Shown: positions 52,720 through 63,811 of the stretch, in pieces
Numbering within the stretch: the stretch's first letter is position 1
Layout of the letters: each line of letters opens with the position of its first letter
Assembly: GCF_004346225.1 (NCBI RefSeq)
Contig: NZ_SMAJ01000003.1
Location: 310,001 to 374,000 of the forward strand
Origin: Paralcaligenes ureilyticus
GTDB taxonomy: Bacteria > Pseudomonadota > Gammaproteobacteria > Burkholderiales > Burkholderiaceae_B
Direction of reading: 5' to 3'
Length of the DNA stretch: 64,000 bases
The notes under the pieces: generated by a model
Databases searched by the model: none
What the model was told of the DNA's origin: nothing
Seen by the model: the letters and a program-made list of their open reading frames with translations, nothing else
Program-made: the position numbers and the translations under genes

Positions 52720-54189
52720 CTATAAATAGGGGCTGGCCAGCCAGATGATTTTATTGCGCAGCCGCTTGCGAAACGGGATGGCGGCCAGGTTTTCCAGGGT
52801 GACGGGATCGGCATGTTCGATCTCGCTATCGATCAGGCGCTCAATGTCTCGCGCGGTGTCGCGGCTGTATATTTCGATGTCGAGTTCGAAGTTCAGGCGC
52901 AGGCTGCGCGGGTCGATATTGGACGAACCGACATACGACCACGCCGCATCGATAGTGATGAGTTTCGAATGGTTGAAATTGCCGCCGGCGCGCCAGACGC
53001 GACAGCCGTTGCGTATGACCTGGTCCAGTTGCGCCGTCATGGCGTAGTTGACCAGCCGCAGGTTATTGCTTCCCGGGATCACGATATCGACCTGGATGCC
53101 GCGCCGCGCGGCCGTATTGATGGCGCCTATCAATATCTGGTCGGGCAGGAAATAGGGCGACTGGATGCGGATATGCTGCTGCGCCACGGCAAAGGCACCT
53201 AGCAGCATATTGTGAGTGCTCGCAATGAACTTGTCGGGGCCCGAGCGCACGCAACGCGCCGGCACCTCGGGCGAGGGTACATGCCAATCGTCACTGCACC
53301 AGATCGAGTAGGGCAGCGTTTCTTTGGTGGTGAACTCCCAGTCGTGTGCAAACGCCGACATGAGCTGCAAGACAACGGGGCCTTCAACCTGGAAGTGAGT
53401 GTCGCCGGCCACTTTCTGTTTGGCGATCGCCGAGACGAAGCCTTCCCGTATGTTCATGCCTCCGGTGAACCCGTGGCGTCCATCGACGATCAGAATCTTG
53501 CGGTGGCTGCGCAGGTTGGCATAGGGCATTTTCATGCCCAGCGGATTGGTCATGAACAAGGCCGCTGTAATGCCGTTCTTGTGCAGCAAGCCAATAATGG
53601 GCGGACGTGAGTACTTTGATCCGATGGCGTCGATCAGAACCCGGATTTCCACGCCGCGCTTCTGAGCGTCGGCCAACGCCTGCGCGAATTCGCGGCCAAC
53701 CTGGTCATCGTCGAAGATATAGGTTTGCAATGCAATGGTTTTCCGGGCGCCATGAATGGCGGCGATCATGGCCGGATAAGCCTGGTCGCCGCCCAGCAGT
53801 ATCTTTACATGGTTATTGCCGCGCAAGGGAAAGCCGGTGATCCGATCACCCAGCGTGCGCAGCGACACAAATTGCGGGGCCGAGTCGGCCGCGACGTCGG
53901 CCACCGGCACGGCCTGCTTGTTCGAATAGTCTTTGATGGCTTCGTCGCGTTGCTGCGAGATTCGGTCGCGGCGTACGCGATTGATTCCGGCCACCAGATA
54001 GAACAGGGGGCCGAAAATCGGCGACATCAGAATGACCCCCACCCATCCTATGGCAGCGCGCACGTCATTCTTGGTCATGGCCGCGTGCGTGGCGGCGGCA
54101 GCGCCGGAAATCAGGCTGATTAAAAAGACGATATGAGGCCAGTACGCGAGGAGCAGGTCATGCAATGAATACATAGATGTCGAAGTCAT
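52720..54189 (-). CDS. cls: cardiolipin synthase (phospholipase D family)
   Basis: 489 residues. Two N-terminal membrane helices (PHIVFLISLISGAAAATHA; AIGWVGVILMSPIFGPLFY) are followed by two PLD domains, each with an HKD motif: SHRKILIVDGRHGFTGG and FNHSKLITIDAAWSYVGSS. The second has Asp-Ala where DG is usual, which is common. It condenses phosphatidylglycerol units, or PG with PE, to cardiolipin in the inner membrane. The ATG at 54189 is used; longer frames on this strand would run antisense through tRNA-His. Confidence 0.9.
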   Translation of the reverse strand: MTSTSMYSLHDLLLAYWPHIVFLISLISGAAAATHAAMTKNDVRAAIGWVGVILMSPIFGPLFYLVAGINRVRRDRISQQRDEAIKDYSNKQAVPVADVAADSAPQFVSLRTLGDRITGFPLRGNNHVKILLGGDQAYPAMIAAIHGARKTIALQTYIFDDDQVGREFAQALADAQKRGVEIRVLIDAIGSKYSRPPIIGLLHKNGITAALFMTNPLGMKMPYANLRSHRKILIVDGRHGFTGGMNIREGFVSAIAKQKVAGDTHFQVEGPVVLQLMSAFAHDWEFTTKETLPYSIWCSDDWHVPSPEVPARCVRSGPDKFIASTHNMLLGAFAVAQQHIRIQSPYFLPDQILIGAINTAARRGIQVDIVIPGSNNLRLVNYAMTAQLDQVIRNGCRVWRAGGNFNHSKLITIDAAWSYVGSSNIDPRSLRLNFELDIEIYSRDTARDIERLIDSEIEHADPVTLENLAAIPFRKRLRNKIIWLASPYL

Positions 54190-54362
54190 GAGAGCGTGAT
54201 GGGTTGTGCCGGAGCCATTTTCGGGCGATGAGTGCCGCTCGCGCATTGTCGCCCAGGCAGGCATGGCCAGTATATAGATAGATGCGGCCTGTGTTCGCCC
54301 GTCCTGCTGGTTCATGCTAGAATCACGTTCTCTTTCGAAGGGCCTCGTGCTCGTAGAGCAGT

Positions 54363-54439
54363 GGTGACCGTAGCTCAGTTGGTAGAGTCCTGGATTGTGA
54401 TTCCAGTTGTCGTGGGTTCGAGCCCCATCGGTCACCCCA
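54363..54439 (+). tRNA. tRNA-His (GTG anticodon)
   Basis: The acceptor stem GTGACCG pairs with CGGTCAC. The extra 5' G (54363) faces C73, the identity element of tRNA-His. The anticodon region is GATTGTGATTC (GTG), the T loop is TTCGAGC, and CCA is encoded. Confidence 0.95.
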
Positions 54440-54644
54440 GCAATTAATTAATAATTGACAAAAAAATCGAAACAATCAGTAACGCGCATTTCGTTGACGT
54501 TTTCCTTCGAGATTAGGGAAAACCCTGGTTCGGCCTTCATGCTTTGAACTGTCGATGTAACGAATTGATGCGGATCGACCGTTACAAGTCGATCGTAATC
54601 CGCTAGGATGAAAGTTCAGCAACTTTTAAAAGGTGTTGGCTATC

Positions 54645-54932
54645 ATGAAAAAACTTTACGCAACTCTTTTCGTGTCTGCTATGTTGGCAAGCCCTCTGGC
54701 GACAGCCGCGACTCAAAAAATGTCGCACGAAGCCTGGATTGCAGCTCAGAAAATTGATATTCCGCCTACTTTCAAAGTAACGGAAACCAAGATCCCTGCC
54801 GGCTCCGCGGCGTCAAGTACGGCGGCGCCTGCCCAGATGCCGGCTACCGACCAAATGAAATCGGACGCTGCCTCCCAGGCCAAGGGCGCGGCTGAAGGGC
54901 AGACCATGCCCATGAAGATGCAGCACAAATAA
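54645..54932 (+). CDS. small exported protein of unknown function
   Basis: 95 residues from the ATG at 54645, after AAAGGTG. A signal peptide (LYATLFVSAMLASPLATAA) is followed by a short structured part (HEAWIAAQKIDIPPTFKVTE) and an Ala/Ser/Gln/Met-rich tail ending MPMKMQHK. No known domain is visible. The Met- and His-containing tail might bind metal; this is a guess. Confidence 0.72.
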   Translation: MKKLYATLFVSAMLASPLATAATQKMSHEAWIAAQKIDIPPTFKVTETKIPAGSAASSTAAPAQMPATDQMKSDAASQAKGAAEGQTMPMKMQHK

Positions 54933-55061
54933 AGCCCGGTTAAAGCTCGGTGCCTGTTTCGGCTCGCAAGCGGGCGGGCCGCGGCGGCGTGTGAGGTCCC
55001 CCGGGGCTTCGGGCCGCAGCAAATCTGAACCTGGAACGTCAAGAATGTTAGGATACGTTCC

Positions 55062-55688
55062 ATGGCTCAATATTTTGTAGTTCATCCCGAAAACCCCCAG
55101 GTTCGCTTGTTGAAACAGGCTGGGCAGCTGCTTGCCGATGGCGGGTTGGTTGCTGTGCCTACCGACTCCAGTTATGCCGTTTTGGCGCGTCTGGACGATA
55201 AGGCGGCCGCCGATGCATTGCGGCGGTTGCGGGGGCTGGACGAACGCCACCACCTTACCCTGTTGTGTCGCGATCTGGCTGAAATCGGTCATTTTGCGCG
55301 GGTCGACAATAGTCAGTACCGTTTGCTCAAAATAGCCACGCCGGGGCCCTGGACCTTTATTCTTGAGGCCACCCGCGAGGTTCCTCGCCGGGTGTCCCAT
55401 CCTTCGCGCAAGACGATAGGCATACGTGTTCCGAATCACCGGGTAACGCTTGGCTTGATCGAATGCGCGGGTTCGCCGTTAATTTCCACTACACTCATTC
55501 CCGAAGGTGAAGACGAACCTTTGAATGACGCGCAGCTGATCCGCGAACGCTATGCCAACCAGTTGGCGGCCATTATCGATAGCGGCGCCTGCCCGCTCAT
55601 GCCGACTACGGTAATTGACCTGACCGGCCCCAGCCCGGAAATCCTCCGGCGAGGCCAGGGGGATCTGGCCTCTTTGGGTTTGGCATAG
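55062..55688 (+). CDS. YrdC/Sua5-type protein (TsaC/YciO family)
   Basis: 208 residues. The core motifs of L-threonylcarbamoyladenylate synthases are present: GGLVAVPTDSSYAVLARLDD, ALRRLRGLDERHHLTLLC, ATPGPWTFILEAT, and KTIGIRVPNHRVTLGLIE. Relatives make the tRNA t6A precursor; the YciO branch has similar sequence but less certain activity, and I cannot decide between them. The KRxR-like ring at the active site appears as RRLRGLDERH. It is 91 bases upstream of the M50 protease gene and probably co-transcribed with it. Confidence 0.85.
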   Translation: MAQYFVVHPENPQVRLLKQAGQLLADGGLVAVPTDSSYAVLARLDDKAAADALRRLRGLDERHHLTLLCRDLAEIGHFARVDNSQYRLLKIATPGPWTFILEATREVPRRVSHPSRKTIGIRVPNHRVTLGLIECAGSPLISTTLIPEGEDEPLNDAQLIRERYANQLAAIIDSGACPLMPTTVIDLTGPSPEILRRGQGDLASLGLA

Positions 55689-55779
55689 TTGCGGCCCTAT
55701 GCGCGGCGAATTGCTTGGTGGATTTAATTTGTTGTCGTTGACTCGAGTGTAAACTTGCGCCTGCATTTTCCGGGATTAT

Positions 55780-56430
55780 ATGGATTCGTTGATTCAAACC
55801 ATTACGATTTATGCACTGCCCGTGTTGTTCGGGATCACCCTGCACGAGGCGGCGCACGGCTATGTGGCCCGGATGTTCGGCGACCCCACCGCCTATGAGG
55901 CCGGCCGCGTCAGCCTGAACCCCGTTCGCCATATCGATCTTATGGGGACAATAATAGTGCCGCTGGTTTTGCTGTTCAGCACCAAGCTCCTGGGGGGCGC
56001 GGGTCTGTTATTCGGGTGGGCCAAGCCCGTGCCGGTCGATTGGGGGCGTTTGCGCAACCCCAAGCGCGATATGCTGTGGGTGGCTCTGGCCGGCCCCGCG
56101 TCCAATCTGTTCATGGCGATTATCTGGACACTGGGCTTGCGTTTTCTGGCCGATTCCGGAGCTTCCCAGAACGATTTCTGGGTTCAGATGACGGTTGCGG
56201 GGATTCAGATCAATTTGGTGTTGATGGCTTTGAACCTGTTGCCGATCCCGCCGCTCGATGGCGGGCGGATTGTGTTTAGCCTGTTGCCCGGCCGTCTGGC
56301 TTGGCGGTATTCGAAGATCGAACCCTATGGGTTAATGATTATCGTAGTGCTGATGATAAGCGGCGTTTTGTGGACGTTTCTTCAGCCATTGCTGGCCTTG
56401 GGCCAAATAATTATTAATTGGTTCTTATAA
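55780..56430 (+). CDS. site-2 protease family membrane metalloprotease (M50)
   Basis: 216 residues, about six membrane helices. The zinc motif is GITLHEAAHGYVA (HExxH 22-26), and the third ligand lies in LNLLPIPPLDGGRIVFSL. This is the compact bacterial M50 form without a PDZ domain. It cuts membrane-spanning segments; the substrate is unknown. It sits between the YrdC-type gene and dapA. Confidence 0.9.
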   Translation: MDSLIQTITIYALPVLFGITLHEAAHGYVARMFGDPTAYEAGRVSLNPVRHIDLMGTIIVPLVLLFSTKLLGGAGLLFGWAKPVPVDWGRLRNPKRDMLWVALAGPASNLFMAIIWTLGLRFLADSGASQNDFWVQMTVAGIQINLVLMALNLLPIPPLDGGRIVFSLLPGRLAWRYSKIEPYGLMIIVVLMISGVLWTFLQPLLALGQIIINWFL

Positions 56431-56511
56431 GTTTGGGCGCTTATCCGGTAAACTTGCATGTTAATTTAGCAAGTTCGCCATTTGGGCGAGTTCGAGGAGA
56501 TGGTTTCCATC

Positions 56512-57414
56512 ATGGCTAGTACGGATTCTGCGATTCCCATTTTTCAGGGCAGCATGGTCGCCCTGATAACCCCTATGCATCCCGACGGCAGCCTGGACTT
56601 CGATTCGTATCGCAAACTGATCGATTGGCACGTAGCCCAAGGCACCGACGCGCTGGTGGTGGTGGGCACATCGGGTGAATCGCCCACCGTGAACATCGAC
56701 GAGCACGCTGAGCTGATTCGCGTGGCGGTCGAGCACGCGGCCGGCCGCGTGCCTGTCATTGCCGGAACCGGTGCCAATTCCACTTCCGAAGCGATTCATC
56801 TTGCGCGCCACTCGCAAGCCGTGGGCGCGCAGGCGGGCTTGACGGTTGTGCCTTATTACAACAAGCCCTCGCAAGAGGGCATGTATCAGCATTTTCGTAC
56901 GATTGCCGAGGCCACCGGCCTTCCTTCCATACTTTATAACGTGCCGGGCCGCACTTCGGCCGACTTGTCCAACGACACCATTGTGCGGCTGGCGCAAGTG
57001 CCGGGCATTATCGGCATTAAAGACGCAACGGGCAATATTGCACGCGGCGCCCTGTTGCTGCGCGACGCGCCCCCCGCCTTTCAGGTGTTTAGCGGCGACG
57101 ACGCCACCGCGGCGGCGCTGATGTTGTTGGGGGCACGCGGCAATATTTCCGTTTCGGCCAACGTCGCACCCAAACTAATGCACGAGTTATGTATGGCGGC
57201 GATTGCCGGCGATGGAATACGTGTCCGTGAACTAAACAGGCGCCTCGCGCATCTAAACAATGTTCTGTTTGTTGAATCCAACCCGATACCGGTCAAGTGG
57301 GCGGTGGCTGAAATGGGGTTGTCCGAACTGGGTTATCGCTTGCCGCTGATTCCGTTAGATCCGCGCTATCACGATAAGGTGCGCAGCTCGTTGAAAGATG
57401 TGGGATTGATTTAA
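56512..57414 (+). CDS. dapA: 4-hydroxy-tetrahydrodipicolinate synthase
   Basis: 300 residues, normal for DapA. It condenses pyruvate with aspartate semialdehyde in lysine and diaminopimelate synthesis. The barrel is visible from [20 protein letters not shown] on. TSGESPTVN binds the carboxylate, the catalytic Tyr is in [12 protein letters not shown], and the Schiff-base Lys is in [11 protein letters not shown]. The ATG at 56512 follows GAGGAG; earlier in-frame starts at 56482 and 56500 are badly spaced. bamC follows after a few bases, the common betaproteobacterial order. Confidence 0.95.
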   Translation: MASTDSAIPIFQGSMVALITPMHPDGSLDFDSYRKLIDWHVAQGTDALVVVGTSGESPTVNIDEHAELIRVAVEHAAGRVPVIAGTGANSTSEAIHLARHSQAVGAQAGLTVVPYYNKPSQEGMYQHFRTIAEATGLPSILYNVPGRTSADLSNDTIVRLAQVPGIIGIKDATGNIARGALLLRDAPPAFQVFSGDDATAAALMLLGARGNISVSANVAPKLMHELCMAAIAGDGIRVRELNRRLAHLNNVLFVESNPIPVKWAVAEMGLSELGYRLPLIPLDPRYHDKVRSSLKDVGLI

Positions 57415-57431
57415 AAATGATAAGGATGCGT

Positions 57432-58544
57432 ATGAACAAACGCTACGCTGGCGTAGCCGTAAGTGTAGGCCTGCTGTTGGTATCTGGCTGCACACAGCTG
57501 AAACAATTGACAGGACGCGAAGAGACGGTCAACTATAAAAGCACGGTAGCTGGCGATCCGCTCAGCATCCCCCCCGATTTGACGCAAGCCAACCAGGACG
57601 CCCATTACAAGGCGCCCGCGGGTTCGGCAACCTTTAGCCAGTTTGCGCAGAATCAGGCGGCGAGCAAAGGCGCCAGCCCGAGCGATGCCATCCTGCCTGC
57701 GACCAGCGGCATTCAAGTGATGCGCGACGGCAATATACGCTGGCTATCGGTAGACAAGCCTGCCGAAACGGTTTATCCCAAGGTCGTGGATTTCTGGGGT
57801 GAACAGGGGTTTACCATTCATTCGCAAGATTCCAAGGCAGGCCTCATTCAGACCGATTGGGCCGAAAATCGGGCCAAGATACCCGAGGGCTGGATCCGCA
57901 GCGCGCTGGGCGGCATTCTGGATCAGGTTTTCGACAGCGGCGAACGCGAACGTTTTCGTACGCGCGTCGAGCGAGTCAACGGCAAGACCGAAATTTATGT
58001 CAGCCACGAGCAAATGGTTGAAACTCCTACGGCCGACGGCACGACCTTTAAATGGGTCTATGGCAAGGAAGATCCGGGCCTGAATGCGGCCATGTTGGCG
58101 CGCATGATGGTGTTCCTGGGCACGGATGTCAAAAAGGCCCAGTCTATGGTGGCGCAGGCTGAAAAAGACCCGACCCAGCCGCAAGTAGCCAAAGTGGCTG
58201 GCGATCCGGCCGCGCTCACCTTGAGCGAGCCCTTTGACCGTGCCTGGAGGCGTGTAGGCGTGGCGATCGATGCGGCCGGTTTCTCGGTGGATGATCGGGA
58301 CCGCTCAAGCGGCGATTATTTCGTGCGCTACCTCGATACGGATACTGGCCAGAAAATTGATCAAGGCAATTTCCTGACGCGAATGTTCGGCGGCAAGAAT
58401 ACTGCCGAGGCAGGGTCGTTCCGGATTCACGTCGCCCAGCAGGGGGCGGGCTCGCTAGTTACGGTGCTTGATAAAAATGGGCAGCAAGACAAGAGTCCCA
58501 CGGCGCAACGCATCATTACGGTTCTGACGGGCCATATGAATTAA
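57432..58544 (+). CDS. bamC: outer-membrane assembly lipoprotein BamC
   Basis: 370 residues. The lipoprotein signal peptide (VAVSVGLLLVSGC) places lipid on the Cys of the lipobox. The unstructured N-terminal part (PLSIPPDLTQANQDAHYKAP) is the segment that contacts BamD in other species. Two helix-grip domains follow (KPAETVYPKVVDFWGEQGF; EPFDRAWRRVGVAIDAAGF). ATG 57432 is preferred because AAGGA stands five bases before it; the frame also has ATGs at 57417 and 57426. It is a subunit of the BAM complex and is coupled to dapA. Confidence 0.9.
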   Translation: MNKRYAGVAVSVGLLLVSGCTQLKQLTGREETVNYKSTVAGDPLSIPPDLTQANQDAHYKAPAGSATFSQFAQNQAASKGASPSDAILPATSGIQVMRDGNIRWLSVDKPAETVYPKVVDFWGEQGFTIHSQDSKAGLIQTDWAENRAKIPEGWIRSALGGILDQVFDSGERERFRTRVERVNGKTEIYVSHEQMVETPTADGTTFKWVYGKEDPGLNAAMLARMMVFLGTDVKKAQSMVAQAEKDPTQPQVAKVAGDPAALTLSEPFDRAWRRVGVAIDAAGFSVDDRDRSSGDYFVRYLDTDTGQKIDQGNFLTRMFGGKNTAEAGSFRIHVAQQGAGSLVTVLDKNGQQDKSPTAQRIITVLTGHMN

Positions 58545-58571
58545 GGCGTATACAGCGCTACGCGTGAGTCA

Positions 58572-58600
58572 TGTAGTGGCACCCCTTGTGGGTGCCATTT
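58572..58600. repeat. REP-like palindrome
   Basis: TGTAGTGGCACCCCTTGTGG, then GTGCCATTT; the same family as 46283-46472 and 63971-63999. It lies 28 bases after the bamC stop. Confidence 0.8.
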
Positions 58601-58876
58601 TTTTGACCTAAGGTATTTTCGATTGAGCCGTTTTGGGTGGTGAGGTCATTCTATTAAGACGCCGCAGGGCGAGGGGTGGGTACCGTCCGGTCCGTCCAGC
58701 GGTCGGGGCGCTGCGCGCCCCGACTCCCCGGGTCTGCCTCGTCCAGGCGGGCCATGTTTGAGTGGAGCCACGCCAGCGGCGTAGCGAGTTTGGCCCGACA
58801 CCCAAACGTCCCGCCACCAAATACCCAAACATCCCATGCCGCATACCGTTTGACCAAAAATGCTCTAGCCATTTCT
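58601..58876. other. GC-rich non-coding block with hairpin
   Basis: Between bamC and cysG. TCGGGGCGC (58703-58711) pairs perfectly with GCGCCCCGA (58715-58723). The surrounding 200 bases are GC-rich and carry repeated phrases (CCAAACGTCCCGCC, CCCAAACATCCCATGCCG). Several short frames on both strands overlap and none looks coding. It may be a dispersed repeat or structured RNA. Confidence 0.45.
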
Positions 58877-60325
58877 CTATGCCGCTCTGACAAACCTGCT
58901 AGAGGCGTCGGCGTCGGCATATGGCGCCGCGCCTGCATTGATGCTGGTGCCAAACCATTGAAGTTTTTCGGTCAGGGCGGCGGTTTCTCCGACCAGAAGC
59001 AACGAAGGAGTTTCGAAGGCGTGCTTGTCAGCCAATGTCGCCAGATCTTTCAGCGGGCCGTTGAGCACGCGCTGATTGCTGCGGGTGCCGTTTTCGATCA
59101 AGGCAAAAGGCGTGTCGCCGGCGCATCCGTGTTCGATAAGCTGCGTGGATAGCCACGACAGTTGGCTAACCCCCATGTAAAAGGCCAAGGTCTGTTTGCC
59201 CTGAGCGAGCGAGTTCCAGTCGTGGGTGTCGTCCTCATGGCTGCTGTGGGCCGTGATCAGGCGCACGGACTGGGCATAGTCCCGATGTGTCAGGGGAATA
59301 CCCGCATAGGCCGCGCAGGCCAGCGCTGCGGTGATCCCGGGCACAACCTCGTAGGCAATGCCATGCTCGCTCAGGAATTCAAGCTCTTCACCGCCGCGGC
59401 CAAAGATGAATGCGTCTCCACCTTTGAGCCGTACGACGTATTTACCCGATCGGGCATGGGTCAGCAGTAGATCGTGGATGCGCCGCTGAGTGGCGTCGTG
59501 GTCTTCGCCCGGACTCTTGCCTACGGCGATCTGCAAGGCGTCGCGGCGGGCGAGGGCCAGTACTTCCTGGCTTACCAGACGGTCGTACAGAATCACGTCG
59601 GCTTGATTTAACGCGCGCAGGCCCTTGATGGTGAGCAAGTCAGGATCGCCGGGGCCGGCGCCCACCAAGGCTACCTTTCCTGTGGGGGCTGGTTGAGGCT
59701 GCGCAAGTGCTTTTTTAAGCTCATGCTCGGCCAGCAAGCCGTGTTCTTTGCGTAAAGCGGCTGCTACGGGGCCGTCGAGCAGGCTGTCGTAAAACTCGCG
59801 GCGGCTGCGTAAATTGGGGCGCAGGCGGCGTATGGCGGGACGATATTTCTGGGCCAGGACGGCCAGAGGGCCAAGCGAATGCTCGAGCAAGGCCTCGAGG
59901 CGTTCACGCACCCGGCGCGCCAGCATCGGGGCCGTGCCTGACGATGAGATGGCGACGATGAGGGGCGATCGGTCGACAATCGAGGGCACGTGAAAGGAGG
60001 ATAACTGCGCATCGTCGACCACATTGATGAAAATGCGCTGCTGTTGGGCGCAGCGGGCAATATGCTGGTTCGTCGTCGTGTCGTTCGTTGCCGCGACGAT
60101 CAGCCAGGCCTCATCCAGCCAGGCCGGCTCGAAGCGGCCCGTAATGGTTTCGATCTTGCCCTGTTTTTTCAGGCGCAGCAGTTCTTCGGTGAAGGTGAGG
60201 GCGCCGACGACGACATGGGCGCCTGCCGCCAACAGGCTGCCGACCTTGCGTTCGGCGACGCTGCCCGCGCCTACCACGACGGTGCGGCGGCCCTTGACAT
60301 CGGCAAACAGAGGGAACAGCGTCAT
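58877..60325 (-). CDS. cysG: siroheme synthase (bifunctional CysG)
   Basis: 482 residues. The N-terminal half (1-210) is precorrin-2 dehydrogenase/sirohydrochlorin ferrochelatase, with [20 protein letters not shown] and [20 protein letters not shown]. The C-terminal half is uroporphyrinogen-III methyltransferase, with [47 protein letters not shown] and [20 protein letters not shown]. It makes the siroheme cofactor of the sulfite reductase encoded just upstream. Its ATG overlaps the cysI stop by four bases (60322-60325). Confidence 0.94.
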   Translation of the reverse strand: MTLFPLFADVKGRRTVVVGAGSVAERKVGSLLAAGAHVVVGALTFTEELLRLKKQGKIETITGRFEPAWLDEAWLIVAATNDTTTNQHIARCAQQQRIFINVVDDAQLSSFHVPSIVDRSPLIVAISSSGTAPMLARRVRERLEALLEHSLGPLAVLAQKYRPAIRRLRPNLRSRREFYDSLLDGPVAAALRKEHGLLAEHELKKALAQPQPAPTGKVALVGAGPGDPDLLTIKGLRALNQADVILYDRLVSQEVLALARRDALQIAVGKSPGEDHDATQRRIHDLLLTHARSGKYVVRLKGGDAFIFGRGGEELEFLSEHGIAYEVVPGITAALACAAYAGIPLTHRDYAQSVRLITAHSSHEDDTHDWNSLAQGKQTLAFYMGVSQLSWLSTQLIEHGCAGDTPFALIENGTRSNQRVLNGPLKDLATLADKHAFETPSLLLVGETAALTEKLQWFGTSINAGAAPYADADASSRFVRAA

Positions 60326-62022
60326 GTCGCGGCGTCCAGAACGATCGGAATCAGGCGCTGCGAGGGCGCCTCGATGACTTCTGCGCGGACCAGGAAATCG
60401 CCGAATTTTTCGTCTTGCCTGCGCCCATTCGCGTAGGCGCCAAACAACGCGTCCAGGGCGTCGATGATTTCCGGCTCGGTAATATTCTCGCGGTAAAGCG
60501 TATTGAGCCGTTGGCCTGTGAAATCCGCGCCGAGGCGCAAATCGTAGCGGCCGATGGCACGCCCTATCAGGGTGATTTCCCCCAGATAGGGGCGCGAACA
60601 GCCGTTGGGGCAGCCCGACAGGCGCAGCAGAATCGGCGCGTCGAGCAAGTTGTGATGGGCCAGAAGCGTTTCCAGCTTAGGCAGCAATTTCGGTAGATAC
60701 CGTTCGCTTTCGGCCATGGCCAGTCCGCAGGTGGGCAAGGCCACGCAGGCGATGCTGTGCCGGCGTATGCCGCTTTGCTTGTGATAGCCGTCCAGGCCGT
60801 ATTGATGCACCAGTTCGTCTATCCGCGCCCGATCCGCGGCCGCAACGTTGGCGATGATCAGGTTTTGATTGCAGGTGAGCCGGAATTCTCCCTTGTGCAC
60901 CTGGGCAAGTTCCCGCATCCCGGTCAGAAAGCGATTTTCGCCAGTGTCGTTCAAGCGTCCGGATTCTATGTACAACCCCAGGTGCCATTGCCCGTCTTCT
61001 CCTTCAAGCCAGCCGTAGCGATCGCCGTTGTGGTCGAAATGGTAGGGTCGAAGGGGCTTGAGGCTGTAGCCCAGGCGTTGTTCCAGTTCGGATTTGAACC
61101 AGTCCAGTCCGTGACTATCGATGGTGTATTTCAGCCGCGCATGCTGGCGCTCGGCGCGGTTGCCATAGTCGCGCTGCACGGTGACCACGGCTTCTGCAAC
61201 CTGGACTACCTGCTCGGGCGTCACGAACCCGATCAGGCTGCCCAACCGCGGATAGGTCGTATCGTCGCCGTGAGTCGCGCCCATGCCGCCGCCGGCCGCC
61301 ACGTTAAAGCCTTGCAGTATGCCGTTTTCAATAATGGCAATCAGGCCCAGGTCCTGCGCGAAGACATCGATATCGTTGGTGGGGGGAATGGCGATTCCAA
61401 TCTTGAACTTGCGCGGCAGGTAGCTGTGGCCGTACAGGGGTTCGTGGTCGGGTTCGTTACTGATTTTCTTGCCGTCGAGCCAGATCTCCGCATAGGCGCG
61501 GGTGTGCGGCAGGAAGTGTGCGGACAATTTCTCGGTCCAGTCCTGTACGACTTGATGCTGGCTTGAAAGCAGGGGGTTGACCGAGCTCACCACTTGGCGA
61601 TTGACGTCGCCGCACGCGGCGAGCGTAGTGCTCATTGCCTCGTGTATGGCTTGCATGACGTTTTTCAGATTGCGCTTGGGCACCCCGTGCAATTGAAAGG
61701 TCTGGCGTGTGGTGATCCGCAGTCCGCGGGTGGCCCAAGTCGTTGCAATATGATCGAAAGCAAGCCATTGCTTCGGCGTGACGATGCCGCCGGGCAAGCG
61801 CGCGCGAATCATGAATCCGTAGGCGGGCTCGAGTTTTTGTTTGCGGCGTTCCTCACGCAGGTCGCGATCATCCTGCTGATAACTGCCATGAAATTTCAGC
61901 AGCTTGTTATCGTCGTCGCCGATGGCGCCGGTGACCGGGTCGCCGAGCCCGTCTTCGATGGTGCCGCGCAGGAAATTGCTGTCGGCCTTGACGTGTTCCA
62001 GATGGGAAAGGTTGCTGTTCAT
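60322..62022 (-). CDS. cysI: assimilatory sulfite reductase, hemoprotein subunit
   Basis: 566 residues. It reduces sulfite to sulfide with six electrons. The siroheme/Fe4S4 cysteines are in [15 protein letters not shown] and [17 protein letters not shown]. The duplicated ferredoxin-like halves are recognisable ([39 protein letters not shown]). The ATG at 62022 lies four bases after the cysJ stop. An upstream extension to 62229 is open but lies antisense to nothing useful and within cysJ. It works with CysJ and needs siroheme from CysG. Confidence 0.95.
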   Translation of the reverse strand: MNSNLSHLEHVKADSNFLRGTIEDGLGDPVTGAIGDDDNKLLKFHGSYQQDDRDLREERRKQKLEPAYGFMIRARLPGGIVTPKQWLAFDHIATTWATRGLRITTRQTFQLHGVPKRNLKNVMQAIHEAMSTTLAACGDVNRQVVSSVNPLLSSQHQVVQDWTEKLSAHFLPHTRAYAEIWLDGKKISNEPDHEPLYGHSYLPRKFKIGIAIPPTNDIDVFAQDLGLIAIIENGILQGFNVAAGGGMGATHGDDTTYPRLGSLIGFVTPEQVVQVAEAVVTVQRDYGNRAERQHARLKYTIDSHGLDWFKSELEQRLGYSLKPLRPYHFDHNGDRYGWLEGEDGQWHLGLYIESGRLNDTGENRFLTGMRELAQVHKGEFRLTCNQNLIIANVAAADRARIDELVHQYGLDGYHKQSGIRRHSIACVALPTCGLAMAESERYLPKLLPKLETLLAHHNLLDAPILLRLSGCPNGCSRPYLGEITLIGRAIGRYDLRLGADFTGQRLNTLYRENITEPEIIDALDALFGAYANGRRQDEKFGDFLVRAEVIEAPSQRLIPIVLDAAT

Positions 62023-62026
62023 ATAC

Positions 62027-63811
62027 TTAGTAAACGTCGCGGGCGTAACGGCCTTGTGCGGCCAGGTTGTCCAGCCATTGTTTGGCCTGCTCCAGATCCA
62101 GACTGCCTTCAGTCTGGGCGATTTGCAGCAGGGTTTGTTGTACGTCCTTGGCCATGCGGTTTGCATCGCCGCATACATAGACGTGGGCGCCTGCTTCGAT
62201 CCAGTTATAGACATCGGCGGCCGATTCAAGCAGCTTGTCCTGTACGTAAACCTTGTCGGCCTGATCGCGGGAAAAGGCGAGGTCGAGCCGATGCAGGTCG
62301 CCGTCTTTTAAAGCTCGTTGCCATTCGGTTTGATAGAGAAAGTCGGACGTAAAGTGAGGGTTGCCGAAAAACAGCCAGTTGCGGCCGTCGGCGGCTTGGG
62401 CGCTGCGCTCTTGTACAAAGGCCCGAAACGGTGCAACGCCGGTGCCCGGACCTATCATGATGACGTCGCGCGAAGAATCAGCGGGCAAGCGAAAACGTGC
62501 GTTTTCCTCGATGAAGATGGGCAGTTTGTCGCCTTCCTTCAAGCCGCTCAAAAAATGCGAAGCGCAGCCCCAGCGCGACTCTGCCTCGTGTTCGTACTCG
62601 ACATGCGCCAGGGTCAAATGCACTTCGGCATCCACGGCGCTGGGGCTCGATGCGATGGAATACAGGCGGGGCGCCAAGGGGCGCAGGGCATTGACCAGCG
62701 CCGTCGCATTCCACGGGGCAGGGTATTGTTTGAGGATGTCGACAAGTTGGCGGGTATCGAGCAACTGCTTGAGCGATTCAATGGTATTTATCTGCTTTTT
62801 CAGTTCAGCGCTGTCGGCCAGTTGCGCGTGCGCAAGCAAAAAGGGTTTGGTCAGCACAGTGAGCTCGCGGTGATGGCTCAACCATTCTTTCAGCGTGCGT
62901 GATATGCCGTTGATTTCAATGGCTTCGCCGGCATCCAGGTTCAAGGAGTTGATGACGGCCTCGACCAGCGCAGGGGCTTGCGTGGGCCATACGCCCAGTG
63001 CATCGCCCGCCTGATAATCCAGATGGCTGCCTTCGAGCGAGATTTCGATGTGGCGTATATCTTTATCACTGCCGCGGGCAGTGATGGTCTGATTGAGCAC
63101 CAGTTCGGCCATGAAGGGTTGATCGCGTGAAACCTTTGCGGGTTTGGGATGCAGCGGCGTGACACTGGCTACGGGTGTCTCGTTTTGTTTCAATATCTTC
63201 TGTGCCTGGGCGATCGCCTTCTCCTGCCATGGCAGGGCGACCGTTTCGATATCCAGATCGGCGGTGCCTACCTCGTGCAGGCGTTCGGCGCCCAATTCAG
63301 CCAGGCGTGCGTCGATGTTTTGAGTGACGCCGCAAAACAGGGGGTAGCTTGAGTCGCCCAGGCCCAGTACGGCATATTTGAGCTGGGGCAGCTTGGGTGC
63401 GCGGCGGCCGAGCAAAAACTCGACAAAACTGCGCGAGTCATCGGGGGGCTCGCCTTCGCCCTGTGTGCTCATGACGATGTACAGCAGTTGTTCGTCTTTG
63501 AGTTCGCGTGTGACATAGCGGTCGGCGCGCACCAGGCGAACGGCGAGGCCTAGCGCCTCTGTGCGTTCGAACAACGATTCGGCTATGCGTTTGGCGTTGC
63601 CCGTTTGGCTGCCGTATACGATGGTAAGCTGCCTGGCCGCAGGTGCGTTGGACACGGCCGCGACAATAGCGGGCGAGCGCGCTGCTTGCTTGCTCTGGCC
63701 CAGGCCGGCGAAATATCCCGAAAGCCAGCTAAGCGCGTTGGGATCCAGCCCGTCGACCAGGTCTGTAATCAGGGAGTGTTTGGATTCGGATAAATAGGAA
63801 GGCGATAACAT
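62027..63811 (-). CDS. cysJ: assimilatory sulfite reductase, flavoprotein subunit
   Basis: 594 residues. The flavodoxin domain ([50 protein letters not shown]) binds FMN. The FAD domain holds [20 protein letters not shown], and the NADPH part holds [20 protein letters not shown] and [19 protein letters not shown], ending with ARDVY, the canonical C-terminus. It passes electrons from NADPH to CysI. It is the first gene of the cysJ-cysI-cysG operon. Confidence 0.95.
   Translation of the reverse strand: MLSPSYLSESKHSLITDLVDGLDPNALSWLSGYFAGLGQSKQAARSPAIVAAVSNAPAARQLTIVYGSQTGNAKRIAESLFERTEALGLAVRLVRADRYVTRELKDEQLLYIVMSTQGEGEPPDDSRSFVEFLLGRRAPKLPQLKYAVLGLGDSSYPLFCGVTQNIDARLAELGAERLHEVGTADLDIETVALPWQEKAIAQAQKILKQNETPVASVTPLHPKPAKVSRDQPFMAELVLNQTITARGSDKDIRHIEISLEGSHLDYQAGDALGVWPTQAPALVEAVINSLNLDAGEAIEINGISRTLKEWLSHHRELTVLTKPFLLAHAQLADSAELKKQINTIESLKQLLDTRQLVDILKQYPAPWNATALVNALRPLAPRLYSIASSPSAVDAEVHLTLAHVEYEHEAESRWGCASHFLSGLKEGDKLPIFIEENARFRLPADSSRDVIMIGPGTGVAPFRAFVQERSAQAADGRNWLFFGNPHFTSDFLYQTEWQRALKDGDLHRLDLAFSRDQADKVYVQDKLLESAADVYNWIEAGAHVYVCGDANRMAKDVQQTLLQIAQTEGSLDLEQAKQWLDNLAAQGRYARDVY

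Noticed and set aside
52720-54435. Longer cardiolipin synthase start at 54435
   Set aside because: It would read antisense through tRNA-His and adds residues unlike the family.
58676-59152. Rightward frame over the start of the gap and the cysG end
   Set aside because: Mostly antisense to cysG and Arg-rich; a shadow.
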